From Trochalopteron elliotii (Eukaryota; Chordata; Aves; Passeriformes; Leiothrichidae): a DNA stretch of 64,000 nucleotides. Under the pieces are notes generated by a model that was not told the origin of the DNA, made no database searches, and worked only from the letters and a program-made list of their open reading frames with translations. Each line of letters opens with the position of its first letter. Within the stretch, counting starts at the first letter, position 1. Made by a program: the position numbers and the translations under genes. The stretch spans positions 1-64,000 of the forward strand of contig JANPWX010000445.1 of NCBI GenBank assembly GCA_024734555.1. The letters are read 5' to 3'. Below, piece after piece: positions 61,146 to 64,000 of this stretch.

Positions 61146-64000
61146 CCAGCTGGACTATTTTACCTCAGATAAAAAACTGTGTTTGGGGAATTGTCCAATT
61201 TCATGAGCAGGGTTCTTGGCTCATCACTGTTTAACTGTTCCCTGCTAGTGGCAAAGAGAGACTGAGGGAATGGGGAATGGCAGAGCTCACTTTCTCCTCA
61301 ACTGTGGCAGAGCACAATCAGGAAGAGCAAGGCAGGCCAGACTTCCCAAGTGAGTAAATTGGTGATTCTGCAGAGATCTCCACATTCTGGTAGAAAGTCA
61401 GATAAAATTCAGCTCAGGATCTGAAGGGGTGAAGACAGCTTTTGGCTCTGCAGGGTCCACCACGGAGTAGGTATCTGCTGTATTTCACAATGGTGTGATG
61501 GTTCCTACAGTTGTTTTGGTGTTCAGAAAAAAAAAATGGAGGGGATTCAGACAAAAAAACACACTAACTTGATTAAGGATAGGAAAACATGCCTTATTCT
61601 GAGAGATTCAAGAGCTCAATTTATGTGACAGGTCCAAAGGAAGGCTCAGGGATGACATGATGTTAATGAGTTACGGCTGCAGACAGCAGAACTTGCCCAA
61701 AGACACAGTCCTTCACTTCTTGGACAAAAGTTTAACAAATCTCATGGTCTGAAGATGGATAGATTCATTCTGATGGAAATAAGACATTGTTCTTCAGAGG
61801 GGGAAATAATTAACTGCCAGAAGTACTTATCAGTAGTTGTTAGTAAACCGTTTCTAGTAAAGCCTGCAGTATTCCCTAAATTAAAAAACAAACAAACAAA
61901 CAAAAAAAACCAACCAAAAAAACCCCACAAAAAGCAACAACCAATAAAAAAAGTACTCTGAAACACTGATACTGAGAATTTAAAGCTGACTTTGAAGAAA
62001 CTGATGTAGGTTCCATGGGCTGTATTACAATGAAGATCATTCAAGAAGGCCCTAAGGTCTATCCTAACCCCAAAACTCTGAGAAAATAGAGTGGCAATGG
62101 TGACGCATACTTTCTTTCAGTGAGTCTTTCAACCATCAGACTGACTCACCACTGAGACAACTGGGAAGACACTGTTCTACACCTTAAGAGTGCTCAAACA
62201 TTCCCAAAGTTACTCTTTGCTTTTGCCAGGTAGATGCTCTTACAGACAAATAAAATAAGACGTCTTAGCTAGTGCAACCACCATGTTTAGTCAACATTAA
62301 ACTTTTTGGCAGTTGTTCTTTTAATTTTGTTTTGACCACACAGAAGTTTCCTCAAGGCAGAGGCCTTAACAGTTATTGCAAATCAGTGAACATTTAGTAG
62401 TAAGGAAGGTAGAGGTTCAAAACCATTCATCCCATTTCTTCATATTCCTCAGCTCCTTTTGTGGCCTTGTAGGACTTCTGGCCCACTCATTTTAGGAAGA
62501 AGCTGAACACGTCTTTGTGCTTAAAACTCAAGAACTGATCTGAGAGGAAGCACCTCTGTGAGCAGATCTGCTGCACTTGGTAGGGAAGTTTCCATTTACA
62601 AGACTTGTTCCTTTATTTCACATGGCCTCACAGCCCATCAGTTTGACCAAGTCTAAAGTTCTAAATCACAACTCAAGCAAAATCACTGTGGTTTTCCCCT
62701 TATTCCCATTAAAAATCTGTGTGACTACCAAGTTTTCCATGGCTTTTGCCCAAAACCACAACCTGCTGCAAATTCATTGAAAAATAATTCCAAATTTAAC
62801 CCAGATTAGTAACGCTTCCAATTAGGATAGCCAAGTTTTGCAGTTTAGCAGATTAAAATTTGTCAGGTTTCGTGTCTCTTTGGGAACATTGTGTTCCACT
62901 CAAACCACAGTCTGACAAGAAATTATTACTGACAAACTAAAGCTATTAGAAAAAAAAAAAAAAATCCACCTTTGCATTTTGTAAGCTCCACACTTTGGAG
63001 TTCAGTTCTACAGGTTAATTTTATCCTGTTGCATAAATATGGGAGGAACCTACTTCTAGATCCAGAAGGGTTTCCAAGTCAGAGCCCTACCCAGATTGGG
63101 GTATTTGGACCCATATGCTCTTATTTGGATCCTTTGCTAACCTTTTCCTTAAAATGGAGGGTGTGATCAGATCATCTGCAAGTGTTTCAAGCTGACATGT
63201 TTTCAGCCATCAGCCTCCCTTCAGCTGAAAATCATTTCTCCTTGACTGAAGGGTAACTCCTAGCCACAGATTCCCACCAGTGCAATGTGGAACAGGTTTG
63301 CTGGCCCACCCCAAGGATGAGAAGGAAATAAGAAGGGTGAACACCTACAGAAATGCTAATTCAAGTACTTGTGATCATCCTGGATATCCCCCTACATTTT
63401 TCCAAGGTTGTTTTTATCCCTGACCTCTGCATTCTTCTCCCTAGGTATGATATTTGGAGACAGAAGCATAGGCTGATGATGACTGAGACCACACTCCCTG
63501 GACAGAATGGCCCTTGCATTTTCTAGACCAAAGCACTCTCTGGCACTGTGCTTAAAAAAAAAAAAAAAGATTTATGGTTTTTAATCTCTTCATAAGGTAT
63601 GACTGAAGTACGCTATAATATATAGGACAGGAATTAATCCTGAATTTATTATTTTTTTTCTTATTTCATCTGTCAGAAGAATGCCATTTCAATTATTTAT
63701 TAAGAAAATTATGTTTTTCAAGGTGAATGCATTATTTCATTATCTGCTTTCAATTAGCTGGGAATTCACTATGTTCAGCCAAATGTCCATTCATCAACAA
63801 ATTCCAGATTCCTGGCAGTCTGAGCAAATTCCCAATTTTCTTCTTTTATGGGTACAATAAGTGAAGATATTAATGCCTCATGCTAAATTATGGCTGGGGT
63901 TAGCCTACCCTGGAGGGAGGAGAAAACAACTGTGGAAGGTCTTGAAATATATTAATAGATGTTTTTATTGAAGTAGAGCTACAATATTTCAGAATATTTT
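61146..64000. other. Intergenic to window end
   Basis: Contains a CAAA-rich tract (61876-61950) and poly-A runs near 62950 and 63552. No exon of EFHC2 or of any other gene recognised. Confidence 0.5.
61876..61950. repeat. CAAA-rich low-complexity tract
   Basis: (CAAA)n grading into ACCAACC and CCCCAC; the third tract of this type in the window. Confidence 0.8.

Noticed and set aside
21000..64000. EFHC2 exons or miR-221/222
   Set aside because: I looked for EFHC2 C-terminal segments and for the miR-221/222 mature sequences, which lie on the same side of NDP in mammals, and recognised none.

Overview
The window is nuclear DNA from a bird, most likely a passerine. It holds several CR1 LINE 3' ends with the avian terminal motif (ATTCTATG type), short avian ERV LTRs, long tetranucleotide microsatellites and one N-filled assembly gap. 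It also holds one protein-coding gene whose residues match norrin. There are no bacterial operons, CRISPR arrays or phage-like modules.

The gene is NDP (norrin, Norrie disease protein) on the minus strand, spread over about 18 kb. A GC-rich, CpG-rich promoter with a TATA-like box (about 20.85 kb) leads into a non-coding exon 1 (20547 to about 20825). Intron 1 (9.7 kb) separates it from exon 2 (10490-10836), which carries 5' UTR plus codons 1-58. Intron 2 (7.3 kb) separates that from exon 3 (codons 59-133, stop at 2915-2917). Both introns have canonical GT-AG ends, the coding junction falls between codons 58 and 59 as in mammals, and the spliced product is a full 133-residue norrin with all 11 mature cysteines. 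The 5' leader is unusual: it has a short uORF in exon 1 and a 25-codon uORF in exon 2. The stop of the second overlaps an upstream in-frame ATG that would add 15 residues to norrin.

Everything else is non-coding as far as I can see. In vertebrates NDP normally lies between MAOB (downstream of NDP) and EFHC2 (upstream). I recognise no exon of either, so bases 1-2300 are probably NDP-MAOB spacer and about 21-64 kb is NDP-EFHC2 spacer. The readable content there is repeats: two related ERVK-like LTRs (3508-3839 in intron 2 and 32332-32665 upstream), an LTR followed by a tRNA-Trp-like primer binding site (34636-34838), a complete 753-bp ERVL-like solo LTR with 5-bp target duplication (54187-54939), five or more CR1 pieces, and simple repeats including (TTCC)41, (AAGG)n beside the 72-N gap, and (ATCATT)11.

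I found no convincing undescribed system. The items most worth a second look are the uORF/overlapping-start arrangement in the NDP leader, the ~66-bp duplication around the intronic LTR, and the LTR-plus-PBS fragment.
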